Source: Pseudomonas guineae
Lineage (GTDB): Bacteria; Pseudomonadota; Gammaproteobacteria; Pseudomonadales; Pseudomonadaceae
NCBI RefSeq assembly: GCF_900113745.1
Contig: NZ_FOQL01000002.1
Coordinates: 496,001 to 560,000 of the forward strand
Length of the DNA stretch: 64,000 bases
Direction of reading: 5' to 3'
The notes under the pieces are model-generated. The model did not search any database. It saw nothing but the letters and a program-made list of their open reading frames with translations, and was not told the origin of the DNA. Of the stretch, positions 26,544 through 34,149 are shown one piece after another (within the stretch, counting starts at the first letter, position 1; each line of letters begins with the position of its first letter). Position numbers and translations under genes: made by a program.

Positions 26544-26561
26544 ATGCCACAGAGAGCCGTC

Positions 26562-28322
26562 ATGATCGTCACCGAGCAGTTCCGCGCGCTGGACACCATC
26601 CTCGCCAATGGCGACCTGCATAGCCTGTTCCAACCTATTATCTCGCTCTCCGAACGACGTATTCTCGGCTATGAAGCCCTTAGCCGCGGGCCATCCAACA
26701 GCGTTCTGCACTCGCCCATCAACCTGTTCGCCGTGGCGCGCAGCGCGGGTCGCTTGAGTGAATTGGAACTGCTCTGCCGCAAGAATGCCTGCCAACGCTT
26801 CAGCCAGCTCAAGCTTGAAGGCAAGCTGTTCCTCAACGTCTCGCCGGACTCACTGATGGAGCCCAAGCATCAGCCCGGGCGCACCCTGCAACTGCTGCAA
26901 AGCCTAGGTATTCCACCCAGCCGTGTGGTCATCGAGTTGACCGAGCAATCACCCACCGACGACTTTGCCATGCTCGACAAGGCCCTACACCACTACCGTG
27001 CCATGGGCTTTTCGATTGCCTTAGATGATCTCGGTGCGGGCTATTCAAGCTTGCGTCTGTGGTCTGAGCTGCGCCCGGATTACGTCAAGATCGACCGGCA
27101 CTTTATCGACGGCATCCATCAGGATGCCGTCAAGCGCGAGTTCGTGGGTTCCATCCTAAAAATGGCCAAAGCTTCTCGCGCCCAGGTGATTGCCGAAGGT
27201 ATCGAATTACCCGAGGAACTCGCGGTGCTGGCCGAGATGGGCGTCGACCTGCTGCAAGGCTACCTACTCTGCCGCCCGCAAGAACAGCCACCGCATGACG
27301 CCCTTAATCTATTGCCCAAAACCTGTCTTAATAGCCCATTGGGCGAGGACGTTAGCGACCTGCGCGGTCTACTTAACACGCAGCCGGCAGTGGCTATGAG
27401 CACGTCCACCAGCGAGGTGCTGGAAATGTTTCGCGCCCAGGCCAATCTAAATTCACTGGCCGTGCTCAACGAGACCCAGCAACCCGTCGGCATCGTGCAC
27501 CGCCATTCTCTGGCCGAAACCTTACTCAAGCCCTTTGCCAACGAGTTACACGCGCGCAAACCGATTAGTCGCTTGATGAGTGACGACTACTTGGCTGTGG
27601 AAACCAGCCAGTCTCTGCAGCAAGTCAGCCGCCTACTGACCAGTCGTGCCCGCCAGCGTATCGAGGAAGACTTCATCATCACAGAGAACGGGTGCTATAG
27701 CGGACTGGGACGGGTCATCGATGTCCTCAAGCTAATCACCGAACTGAAGATCCAGCAGGCGCGCTACGCCAACCCACTGACCCTATTACCCGGTAATGTA
27801 CCGATCCAGCAATGCCTAACCCGCTTACTGCAACAGGGCCGCGAAGCCGTGGTGTGCTATGTGGATATCGACAACTTTAAGCCCTTCAACGATATCTACG
27901 GCTATGGCAAAGGCGATGAAGTACTACTCAGCCTGGCGCAGTGCCTGAATGACCGGATCGATCCGACGCGGGACTTTGTCGGGCATATCGGCGGCGATGA
28001 CTTTCTGCTGGTGCTCGGTTCGCAGGACTGGCGCGCACGGCTCAACCGACTGCTGGAAGACTTTCAGAGCCAATGCCGTCGTTTTTACCGTGAAGAAGAC
28101 CTGCATGCCGGCTGCTTTATTGCCCATGATCGCAGCGGAAAACGTCAGGAATACGCTCTGCTGTCGTTGTCATTGGGTGTGGTGCACGTGCATCCCGAGC
28201 AATGCGCACAGTTAGATGCCAGCCAGTTGGCAGCTCTGGCGTCTGAAGCGAAACGCCACGCCAAGGCTGTACCGGGTTATAGCCTGCATATCATCGATAC
28301 ACAGGCAGACACGGCAGCTTAA
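26562..28322 (+). CDS. EAL-CBS-GGDEF domain protein (c-di-GMP signalling)
   Basis: The start at 26562 avoids the terminator and gives 586 residues. Residues 5-245 are an EAL phosphodiesterase domain: GYEALSRGP carries the EAL Glu, ELTEQSP, DDLGAGYSSL and KIDRHFID supply metal and acid residues, and EGIEL is present, so it looks catalytically complete. A CBS pair spans about 265-390. A C-terminal GGDEF domain (about 410-570) has GGDDF in place of GGDEF near residue 477, so cyclase activity is doubtful. There is no membrane segment. It probably hydrolyses c-di-GMP in the cytoplasm, with the CBS pair and the degenerate GGDEF as sensors. Confidence 0.93.
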   Translation: MIVTEQFRALDTILANGDLHSLFQPIISLSERRILGYEALSRGPSNSVLHSPINLFAVARSAGRLSELELLCRKNACQRFSQLKLEGKLFLNVSPDSLMEPKHQPGRTLQLLQSLGIPPSRVVIELTEQSPTDDFAMLDKALHHYRAMGFSIALDDLGAGYSSLRLWSELRPDYVKIDRHFIDGIHQDAVKREFVGSILKMAKASRAQVIAEGIELPEELAVLAEMGVDLLQGYLLCRPQEQPPHDALNLLPKTCLNSPLGEDVSDLRGLLNTQPAVAMSTSTSEVLEMFRAQANLNSLAVLNETQQPVGIVHRHSLAETLLKPFANELHARKPISRLMSDDYLAVETSQSLQQVSRLLTSRARQRIEEDFIITENGCYSGLGRVIDVLKLITELKIQQARYANPLTLLPGNVPIQQCLTRLLQQGREAVVCYVDIDNFKPFNDIYGYGKGDEVLLSLAQCLNDRIDPTRDFVGHIGGDDFLLVLGSQDWRARLNRLLEDFQSQCRRFYREEDLHAGCFIAHDRSGKRQEYALLSLSLGVVHVHPEQCAQLDASQLAALASEAKRHAKAVPGYSLHIIDTQADTAA

Positions 28323-28343
28323 GGGTGAAAGCAATCTGCTGAA

Positions 28344-28814
28344 TCAGAGGCCGCTTAAGCGATTCGACATGACAGTAAAATGCTCAGCTTGCGCGGCGTC
28401 GGCGCTCAAACCGGCGGCGCCAGCGCGATACAACTCAGCCAAACGGTAGGCGGCCGCGGGGTGACCCGCTTGCGCGGCCAGGGTCCACCAGGCAACGGCC
28501 TGTTGCGCACTCTCGGCGTGCTGAGGGTCGCCTGCCAAGCTCAAAACACCGAGCTGGTAGGCTGCCTTTGCATCGCCTGCTTTGGCCGCTAAACCGAGCA
28601 GACGACGACCTTCGTTGCGCGCGCCCAAGCCTTGGCCGCGAAACAGCAAGATGTGCCCATAGAAGCTTTGAGCCTGGCTATCGCCCAGATTGGCCATACG
28701 CGAAAACTGCCCTTCCAGCCAACCCCAGGCACGCGGCTGTTTGACCAACCACGCCCAGTGAAACAAGCGGCGCGCGAGCCAATAGCCGATATGCGCCCGC
28801 AGCGCACCGAACAT
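28344..28814 (-). CDS. Sel1/TPR-repeat protein
   Basis: The ATG at 28814 overlaps the stop of the upstream gene (TGATG) and gives 156 residues. Two or three Sel1-like repeats are visible, including AKAAYQLGVLSLAG and HPAAAYRLAELYRAGAAGLSADAAQAEHF; a basic, aromatic N-terminal segment precedes them. Sel1 repeats are protein-interaction scaffolds. There is no signal peptide, so a cytoplasmic role is likely. It is the last gene of a three-gene leftward operon headed by an HTH regulator. No specific function can be assigned. Confidence 0.8.
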   Translation of the reverse strand: MFGALRAHIGYWLARRLFHWAWLVKQPRAWGWLEGQFSRMANLGDSQAQSFYGHILLFRGQGLGARNEGRRLLGLAAKAGDAKAAYQLGVLSLAGDPQHAESAQQAVAWWTLAAQAGHPAAAYRLAELYRAGAAGLSADAAQAEHFTVMSNRLSGL

Positions 28815-29173
28815 CAGAGATCTTCCGAGTAAGTAAATTCGAATACCCGAGCCACTTCTGCAGCATGCCAAGACGCCGCTGCAACACCATCAGAAGCGCC
28901 GCTAAAGCGCCCCAAACGGCTCACACACTCGAAGAAACCGGTACGTGGCAAGCGACTCGCTCCCTGGCTGATCACCAATGCACTGCGCAGCGGACGCTCG
29001 GCGCGCGCATCCAGAGCAGCTAGATGCTCCAGTGCCGCTGCGAGGGTTTGCATGGCCGGGCTTGGCAGCGCCAAGCGCTCGATCATCGCCCGATAGGTCA
29101 CGACGTGGCGCTGGCGCTGGGCGCTCTCTAACTCACCCAGCAAGGCTTGCCAGTGCTGCCGGCTGATGCTCAC
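28814..29173 (-). CDS. Hypothetical protein, middle gene of HTH/unknown/Sel1 operon
   Basis: I do not recognise this family. A GTG at 29173, two bases after the HTH gene's stop, gives about 119 residues (MSISRQHWQALLGELESAQR...); an alternative GTG at 29194 overlaps that gene. The protein is mostly helical-looking, with the phrase PSPAMQTLAAALEHLAALD, a basic stretch ALVISQGASRLPRTGFFECVSRLGRF, and an acidic end EFTYSEDL. Its stop overlaps the start of the Sel1 gene, so the three genes are translationally coupled. It could be a small DNA-binding or interaction protein, but nothing proves that. Confidence 0.65.
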   Translation of the reverse strand: MSISRQHWQALLGELESAQRQRHVVTYRAMIERLALPSPAMQTLAAALEHLAALDARAERPLRSALVISQGASRLPRTGFFECVSRLGRFSGASDGVAAASWHAAEVARVFEFTYSEDL

Positions 29174-29175
29174 GC

Positions 29176-29499
29176 TCAAAGCTGCGACTCCCACCCAGCA
29201 ACGCCTAAATGCCAGGCTAGCGCACGCTGGATGGCGGCGTCAGGCTCACGCTCACCACTCTCAATCATGCTCAGATAATGCGGACTGATTCCGACATTGC
29301 GCGCCAGCTGATCGACACTCAAGTCCTTGGCCGTGCGCAGCGCCGTCAGCTGGCTAAGGGCTGGTTTGATGGCATCAACCGCCGCAGCGACAACAACCTC
29401 AGGGACGTGCCCAGCAGCTTGCAGTAACGCTTGATATTGCGCCCAGGGCAGTACCGCATACTCAGGCGCACCATCGCGCTCGATCACTTGCACATTCAT
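29176..29499 (-). CDS. Helix-turn-helix (Xre-type) transcriptional regulator
   Basis: The ATG at 29499 follows GGAGAT and gives 107 residues. Residues 1-30 (MNVQVIERDGAPEYAVLPWAQYQALL) resemble the N-terminal fold of antitoxin-like proteins that precede an HTH. Residues about 50-105 form a Cro/CI-type HTH (LSVDQLARNVGISPHYLSMIESGEREPD). Such small regulators often control their own operon, here the unknown and Sel1 genes that follow with 2- and 1-base junctions. A toxin-antitoxin role was considered, but the second gene has no known toxin signature. Confidence 0.85.
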   Translation of the reverse strand: MNVQVIERDGAPEYAVLPWAQYQALLQAAGHVPEVVVAAAVDAIKPALSQLTALRTAKDLSVDQLARNVGISPHYLSMIESGEREPDAAIQRALAWHLGVAGWESQL

Positions 29500-29632
29500 C
29501 TGTAAATCTCCATACAGAGCACTTGCGTGACTCTCAGCAACTCCAGAATAGGCGGCCATCTTAACAGCCCGTCAGCACAAAGCGCGTGATCTATACTGCC
29601 CTCAGTTTATCAAGCCCACTTGGGAGAACGTT

Positions 29633-30355
29633 TTGCACAGACTGCTCATACTGATCATGATTAGCTGCAGCAGCCTGGCTAGCGCGGACGAGTTGAGATG
29701 GGGCTTCGCCAGCGCTGACGGTATGCCTTACGTCGACGTGCGCGAGCAACAATTGCATGGCGGTTTCATTTACGAGTTAGGGCAACGGGTCAGCCAACAG
29801 CTGGGTTATCAAGCGGCGTTCGTCGAAACACCAAACAAACGTATTGATGAATACATGCAACGCGGCCGCATTCATGTCATCTGTAACAACACCCCGCAGT
29901 GGATAGACAACCCTGAGCGCTATCACTGGTCAGCCCCGCTCTACAGCGAAGAAGATGTTCTCCTCGTGCACCGTCAGCAAGCACCGATCAATAGCCTGCA
30001 GGACCTCTATGGCAAGAACCTTGGCACCCAGCTAGGTTATGTCTACAACAGTACATTGATGGACGCCTTCGCTACACAGAGAATTAACCGCAAAAATCTG
30101 CGTGATCATACCGTCGGGTTTAACCTGCTGCGCAAACAGCGCCTAGACGCAATCATCGGCATGCGTCGGACGCTGCGCTTCCAGATGAATAAACAGGCGA
30201 ATGCACCGCTACGGATTAACACTTGGGTGATTGAGCGCTATGACATGCATTGCACCTACAGCCCACAACTGCCGGTCAGCGCCGAGCGTCTCGATAAAAT
30301 ACTGTTGCAACTGCGAGATCAGGGGCTAATTAAGCAGTTACTTAACGACAGCTGA
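29633..30355 (+). CDS. Periplasmic substrate-binding protein, SBP_bac_3-like
   Basis: The probable start is TTG at 29633, five bases after a GGGAGA ribosome site; it gives 240 residues with a signal peptide (MHRLLILIMISCSSLASA, then DELRWGFA). The mature part has the amino-acid binding-protein pattern of family 3: PYVDVREQQLHGGFIYELGQRVSQQLGY and LYGKNLGTQLGYVYNS. No permease or ATPase genes are adjacent, so it is an orphan binding protein, perhaps working with a transporter or sensor encoded elsewhere. The ligand is unknown. It is divergent from the HTH regulator and converges with the DUF1232 gene. Confidence 0.82.
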   Translation: MHRLLILIMISCSSLASADELRWGFASADGMPYVDVREQQLHGGFIYELGQRVSQQLGYQAAFVETPNKRIDEYMQRGRIHVICNNTPQWIDNPERYHWSAPLYSEEDVLLVHRQQAPINSLQDLYGKNLGTQLGYVYNSTLMDAFATQRINRKNLRDHTVGFNLLRKQRLDAIIGMRRTLRFQMNKQANAPLRINTWVIERYDMHCTYSPQLPVSAERLDKILLQLRDQGLIKQLLNDS

Positions 30356-30370
30356 CGCCGGCAACAGATT

Positions 30371-30826
30371 TTATTGCAGCGTTCCTTCTATAACGTTGGC
30401 TGATTCGTCCGCCTCGGGTAAACGTTCAACTATCTGCAGCACCTCAGGAGACTGAGCCGCTCGCCATTGCTGAAACGCGGTAAGTTCCGTCTGCCAGGTG
30501 CGCAACACCCAGGCGAGCACGGCTAGATCATCGACCAGGCCAATGCCAAACAGCCAATCAGGTATGGCATCCAACGGCGTGACGAAGTACAGCAAGGCCG
30601 CCACCACCGCGAGCAATGCGCGCGAGTCGATGGCCCGATATTCACCGCGCCACCAAGCTAGGCAAAGTGCCTGCAGCAACTTAAGTTGATCCGCCAACTC
30701 GGCAAAGCCACTTCCCAATTTCTCACGCTTTCGAGCGACTGATAACAGCAACGCCGGTAACCGGCCTGCCTTGAGGAAACGTCGAGCTAAAAACAGGTAA
30801 TGCGCGAAATTTTTCGGTGTTTTCAT
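30371..30826 (-). CDS. YkvA family protein (DUF1232)
   Basis: The ATG at 30826, preceded by AGAGGA, gives 151 residues (MKTPKNFAHYLFLARRF). A DUF1232 hydrophobic hairpin is clear around residues 65-110: ALLAVVAALLYFVTPLDAIPDWLFGIGLVDDLAVLAWVLR, split here by its PLDAIPD turn. YkvA-type proteins are small membrane-associated proteins of unknown function. The upstream 330-base gap contains DnaA boxes and an IHF-type site that could affect its promoter. Confidence 0.85.
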   Translation of the reverse strand: MKTPKNFAHYLFLARRFLKAGRLPALLLSVARKREKLGSGFAELADQLKLLQALCLAWWRGEYRAIDSRALLAVVAALLYFVTPLDAIPDWLFGIGLVDDLAVLAWVLRTWQTELTAFQQWRAAQSPEVLQIVERLPEADESANVIEGTLQ

Positions 30827-30867
30827 CGTCCTCTCCCGGCAACCCCGCATACCCGTTGGGCTAACCA

Positions 30868-31073
30868 AGGTTATCCACTAAAGCTGTGGATAACCTTGTG
30901 AACAGTTTCTCGATAACCCTGGCAAACGCCCAGCCCATGGGGTCTCGTCACAGATCGGACAATTTTTGCCCACAGGCCAAAACCTCATATAAATCAATAA
31001 TTTAAAAATGGCAACGGATTTATTAAAGGGAGTTACTTTAACCGGTCACGGCCACCATGGGAAATGTGCATAA
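30868..31073. promoter_or_regulatory. Cluster of DnaA boxes around a consensus IHF site
   Basis: Three DnaA boxes lie in 206 bases between two leftward genes. TTATCCACT at 30871-30879 has one mismatch. TTATCCACA on the minus strand at 30893-30885 is perfect, and the two form a 12-bp inverted repeat with a seven-base spacer. TTATGCACA on the minus strand at 31073-31065 is perfect. Between them is AATCAATAATTTA at 30992-31004, a full match to the IHF consensus WATCAANNNNTTR, in the only AT-rich stretch of the gap. The arrangement recalls E. coli datA and DARS loci, which use DnaA boxes plus IHF to inactivate or reactivate DnaA. A local regulatory role is the alternative. Confidence 0.45.
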
Positions 31074-31154
31074 CCGTAACACCGCAACCACTGAGCGCAC
31101 CCTTTAAGACCCGCCAGTCAACCAAAAAGCGCAGATTGTGACCGACAGAAACGA

Positions 31155-31180
31155 CAACGCCCCGTCGAGACGGGGCGTTG
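31155..31180 (-). terminator. Probable terminator of the FKBP gene
   Basis: CAACGCCCCG (31155-31164) pairs with CGGGGCGTTG (31171-31180) across a six-base loop, 17 bases past the FKBP stop codon. The leftward tail is only moderately T-rich, so termination may be incomplete. Confidence 0.7.
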
Positions 31181-31196
31181 TGTGTATCGCTAAGCG

Positions 31197-31904
31197 TTAC
31201 TCTTCAGCGGCAGCGTCTTTGATCGCAATCAGCTCAAGATCAAATACCAGCACCGAGTTGGCTGGAATGGCCGGGGTCGGGCTCTGGTCGCCGTAAGCCA
31301 GCTCGCTTGGAATATACAGCTTGTACTTCTCGCCAACGTGCATCAACTGCAGACCTTCAACCCAACCTGGGATCACACCGCTAACAGGCAGATCAATCGG
31401 GCTGCCACGCTCAACTGAGCTGTCGAAGACGCTGCCATCAGTCAGCTTGCCTTCGTAATGCACAGTCACCACGTCAGTTGCCTTTGGCTGTGCGCCGTCA
31501 GCTTTCTTCACTACTTCGTACTGCAGCCCAGACGCAGTAGTGGTTACGCCGTCACGCTTGGCGTTGTCTTCAAGGAATTTCTTACCAGCCTTAGCCGACT
31601 CTTCATTCAGAGTAACCATGCGCTCTTCTGCACGCTTCTGCAGGAAGGCAAAGGCCTCGATTAGCTCTTCATCTTTCAGGCGCTGCTCTTTCTTGCCAAT
31701 GGCGTCTTCGATGCCTTGAGCCACAGCATTGGAGTCCAAGTCATCCATGCCTTCCTGAGCCAGGCTTTTGCCCATGTTCAGGCCGATACCGTAGGAAGCT
31801 TTCTGTGCAGGTGTTTCCAGGCTGATTTCGCTGGTTTGCGAATCGCAACCTGCGAGTACCAAACCTACCAGGGCGACCGCCGCTGCTAAACGATGCTGTT
31901 TCAT
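31197..31904 (-). CDS. FKBP-type peptidyl-prolyl cis-trans isomerase, lipoprotein (FkpA/Mip-like)
   Basis: The 235-residue protein begins with a lipoprotein signal: the lipobox LAGC puts the lipidated Cys at residue 20, followed by DSQ, compatible with outer-membrane sorting. Residues about 25-120 form a helical Mip/FkpA dimerisation domain, and 130-230 an FKBP domain with VTVHYEGKLTDGSVFDSS, VIPGWVEGLQLM and YGDQSPTPAIPANSVLVFDLELI. It assists proline-limited folding of periplasmic or outer-membrane proteins. It is a single gene with its own terminator. Confidence 0.95.
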   Translation of the reverse strand: MKQHRLAAAVALVGLVLAGCDSQTSEISLETPAQKASYGIGLNMGKSLAQEGMDDLDSNAVAQGIEDAIGKKEQRLKDEELIEAFAFLQKRAEERMVTLNEESAKAGKKFLEDNAKRDGVTTTASGLQYEVVKKADGAQPKATDVVTVHYEGKLTDGSVFDSSVERGSPIDLPVSGVIPGWVEGLQLMHVGEKYKLYIPSELAYGDQSPTPAIPANSVLVFDLELIAIKDAAAEE

Positions 31905-32104
31905 GCTTGTTCCTTGTCCGGTGCGCCCTAGGGCTGTTGGTGTGAAAGCGCGAGCTTAGCAGGCCGCTACGATCACTGGCTACCGTGATAGGAGGCAAGA
32001 AATGCGTATAAGTTCAGATGTTTAGGTGTTTTTTAAGAAAAGGCTTTGCGAGGATTTTGGATGAAAATCGATACGTCACAGAGGGGATGAAGCGAGGATG
32101 AAAA

Positions 32105-32181
32105 TGGCGCAGCGGACGGGACTCGAACCCGCGACCCCCGGCGTGACAGGCCGGTATTCTAACCGACTGAACTACCGCTGC
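32105..32181 (-). tRNA. tRNA-Asp (GTC anticodon)
   Basis: A complete 77-nt cloverleaf with encoded CCA is present. The acceptor stem is GCAGCGG/CCGCTGC, the D loop contains AGTTCAGTCGGTTAGA, the anticodon loop is CTGTCAC with GTC, and the T arm contains GGTTCGAGTCC. It closely resembles the E. coli Asp tRNA. It lies 20 bases downstream of tRNA-Val on the same strand, so the two are probably one transcript. Confidence 0.97.
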
Positions 32182-32201
32182 GCGTAACTTAAAAAGCGAA
32201 T

Positions 32202-32277
32202 TGGTGGGTGATGACGGGATCGAACCGCCGACCCGCTGCTTGTAAGGCAGCTGCTCTCCCAGCTGAGCTAATCACCC
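32202..32277 (-). tRNA. tRNA-Val (TAC anticodon)
   Basis: A complete 76-nt cloverleaf with encoded CCA is present. The acceptor stem is GGGTGAT/ATCACCC, the D arm contains AGCTCAGCTGGGAGAGC, the anticodon loop is CTTACAA with TAC, and the T arm contains GGTTCGATCCC. It is the upstream gene of the leftward Val-Asp pair. Confidence 0.97.
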
Positions 32278-32541
32278 TTCACTCTCGAAGTGCGCGCATT
32301 CTAGACAGCAATACTTACCTTGGCAAGTATTGTTTTGAAAATTTTTATTGTTGCAGCAAAGGCTTAGCGCAGACTTGGCCTCAGGCACTGCTCGGGGGAA
32401 TAATGCACCCCTAATGAAACGTGCAGGCTATTTAATGGGTCGCATGGCCTTGCACAGCCTAAAAAAGACTCTGCATCCGCGACTAACGACTTGTAATAGC
32501 TGCCGCCGCCGGCAACTCAGTTAATGGAGATTCACCCCCTT

Positions 32542-33462
32542 ATGTGGTTTCGTAACCTGCTGGTTTATCGCCTCACCCAAGATATCCCTTTTGATGCTGA
32601 GGCTCTGGAAACTGCACTGGCAGCCAAACCAGCTCGCTCATGCTCCAGCCAAGAACTCAGCACCTACGGCTTTATCCCCCCTTTCGGTAAAGGTGGCGAC
32701 GCACCACTGGTTCACGTCAGCGGCGATTTTTTGCTGATTGCTGCCCGTAAAGAAGAGCGCATTCTGCCTGGCAGCGTGGTCCGCGACGCACTTAAGGAAA
32801 AAGTCGACGAGATCGAAGCCGAACAGATGCGCAAGGTCTACAAAAAAGAGCGCGATCAGCTTAAAGATGAAATCGTGCAAGCTTTCCTGCCCCGCGCGTT
32901 TATTCGTAAATCGGCCACCTTCGCGGCCATTGCGCCCAAGCAGGGCCTGATTCTGGTGGACTCAGCGAGCGCCAAGCGCGCCGAAGACCTGCTATCGACC
33001 TTGCGCGAAGCCATTGGCTCGCTCCCGGTTCGTCCGCTGACCGTTAAAATTGCGCCAAGCGCCACGCTTACCGATTGGGTCAAGACCCAGCAAGCCGCCG
33101 CCGACTTCACTGTCCTAGACGAATGCGAGCTGCGTGACACCCACGAAGATGGCGGCGTAGTCCGCTGCAAGCGCCAGGACCTAACCAGCGACGAAATCCA
33201 GCTGCATATGACCGCCGGCAAGCAAGTCACCCAACTGTCCCTGGCCTGGCAGGACAAACTGTCTTTCATGCTGGATGACAAATTAGTGGTTAAACGCCTG
33301 CGTTTCGAAGACCTGCTGCAGGATCAGGCCGAACAGGATGGTGGCGACGATGACCTCGGCCAGCAGGACGCCAGTTTCACCCTGATGATGCTGACCTTGG
33401 TGGAATTCCTGCCGGTGCTATTCGAAGCACTGGGCGGCGAAGACATCCCACAAGGTATCTAA
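32542..33462 (+). CDS. rdgC: Recombination-associated protein RdgC
   Basis: Starting at [15 protein letters not shown] (ATG 32542), the product has 306 residues, the usual length; an in-frame ATG at 32524 would add six residues not typical of the family. The RdgC ring-protein pattern is clear: [37 protein letters not shown]. RdgC forms a dimeric ring on duplex DNA and limits RecA filament formation. The gene is monocistronic. Its upstream gap, back to the tRNAs, shows nothing else. Confidence 0.96.
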   Translation: MWFRNLLVYRLTQDIPFDAEALETALAAKPARSCSSQELSTYGFIPPFGKGGDAPLVHVSGDFLLIAARKEERILPGSVVRDALKEKVDEIEAEQMRKVYKKERDQLKDEIVQAFLPRAFIRKSATFAAIAPKQGLILVDSASAKRAEDLLSTLREAIGSLPVRPLTVKIAPSATLTDWVKTQQAAADFTVLDECELRDTHEDGGVVRCKRQDLTSDEIQLHMTAGKQVTQLSLAWQDKLSFMLDDKLVVKRLRFEDLLQDQAEQDGGDDDLGQQDASFTLMMLTLVEFLPVLFEALGGEDIPQGI

Positions 33463-33540
33463 CCGCTACGGCGCATGCGCAAAGGAGCAAACCACTGTTC
33501 CTCTGCGCCCGCCCCTACTAATATGCGCAAGCTGCACAGC

Positions 33541-33588
33541 GTGAGGACGACCTCACCCACTCATCGAGTGACCATCACGGGACGGCCC
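33541..33588 (+). promoter_or_regulatory. Guanidine-II (mini-ykkC) riboswitch
   Basis: Two small hairpins each carry the hallmark ACGR loop. The first is GTGAGG-ACGA-CCTCAC (33541-33556) and the second GGG-ACGG-CCC (33579-33588). A CACTC/GAGTG linker hairpin lies between them. This is the mini-ykkC layout, which binds guanidinium and turns on translation. The second hairpin ends 14 bases before the GGAGGG ribosome site of sugE, whose family exports guanidinium, so ligand, RNA and gene product agree. Confidence 0.88.
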
Positions 33589-33613
33589 TTCTGCATTAAA
33601 GATGGAGGGCTCT

Positions 33614-33928
33614 ATGTCCTGGATCATTTTATTGTTGGCCGGCTTGTTTGAAATCGGCTGGGCTGTCGGCCTGAAATACAGCGACGGTTTTACCCGGCCT
33701 CTCCCCACCCTACTAACCGTTAGCGCGATGATCATCAGCGTCGCACTCCTTGGCCTAGCCATGAAGGAATTGCCGCTGGGCACTGCCTATGCGATCTGGA
33801 CTGGCGTGGGCGCAGTCGGCACGGTGATTGCTGGCGTCATTTTATTTGGCGAAGCCGTGACACCGATGCGCCTTGCCAGTGTGGCATTGATCGTCTGCGG
33901 CCTACTCGGGCTGAAACTGAGCCACTAA
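33614..33928 (+). CDS. sugE: SMR family guanidinium exporter SugE/Gdx
   Basis: The ATG at 33614 follows GGAGGG and gives 104 residues. There are four membrane segments: [20 protein letters not shown] contains the essential Glu13 of the small multidrug resistance family, and the SugE/Gdx signature continues with KYSDGFTRP and [15 protein letters not shown]. Gdx proteins exchange guanidinium for protons, rather than exporting bulky quaternary ammonium drugs as EmrE does. The guanidine-II riboswitch directly upstream strongly supports that reading. Confidence 0.96.
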   Translation: MSWIILLLAGLFEIGWAVGLKYSDGFTRPLPTLLTVSAMIISVALLGLAMKELPLGTAYAIWTGVGAVGTVIAGVILFGEAVTPMRLASVALIVCGLLGLKLSH

Positions 33929-34040
33929 GCTGCTAAAGCTGCTTTCACCTGCATCAAAAGCACGCGCGCGGCTCGCCATTGCCGAGGTGGCCGCAAATAC
34001 TGAATCACCCAGCGAGACCGAATCGGTGCGGCTGAAAGGC

Positions 34041-34080
34041 AAAAAAATCCGATACCTGAAAAGCAGGTATCGGATTTTTC
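34041..34080. terminator. Bidirectional intrinsic terminator between sugE and htpG
   Basis: AAAAATCCGATACCTG (34043-34058) pairs with CAGGTATCGGATTTTT (34064-34079) across a five-base loop. A- and T-runs flank both sides, so it serves the rightward sugE and leftward htpG transcripts. Confidence 0.92.
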
Positions 34081-34149
34081 GAGGGAATATTGCCGTGACT
34101 TAACCGCTTAAGCCGGCAGTATTACGCCATTAACGTCGCCATGCGCAGA

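Noticed and set aside
28814..29499. Toxin-antitoxin pair
   Set aside because: The HTH protein looks antitoxin-like, but the second protein shows no RelE, HigB, HipA, MazF or PIN signature, so the label is not supported.
30868..31073. Main chromosomal origin oriC
   Set aside because: No dnaA, rpmH, gyrB or parAB genes are nearby and the number of boxes is too small; only an accessory DnaA site is proposed.
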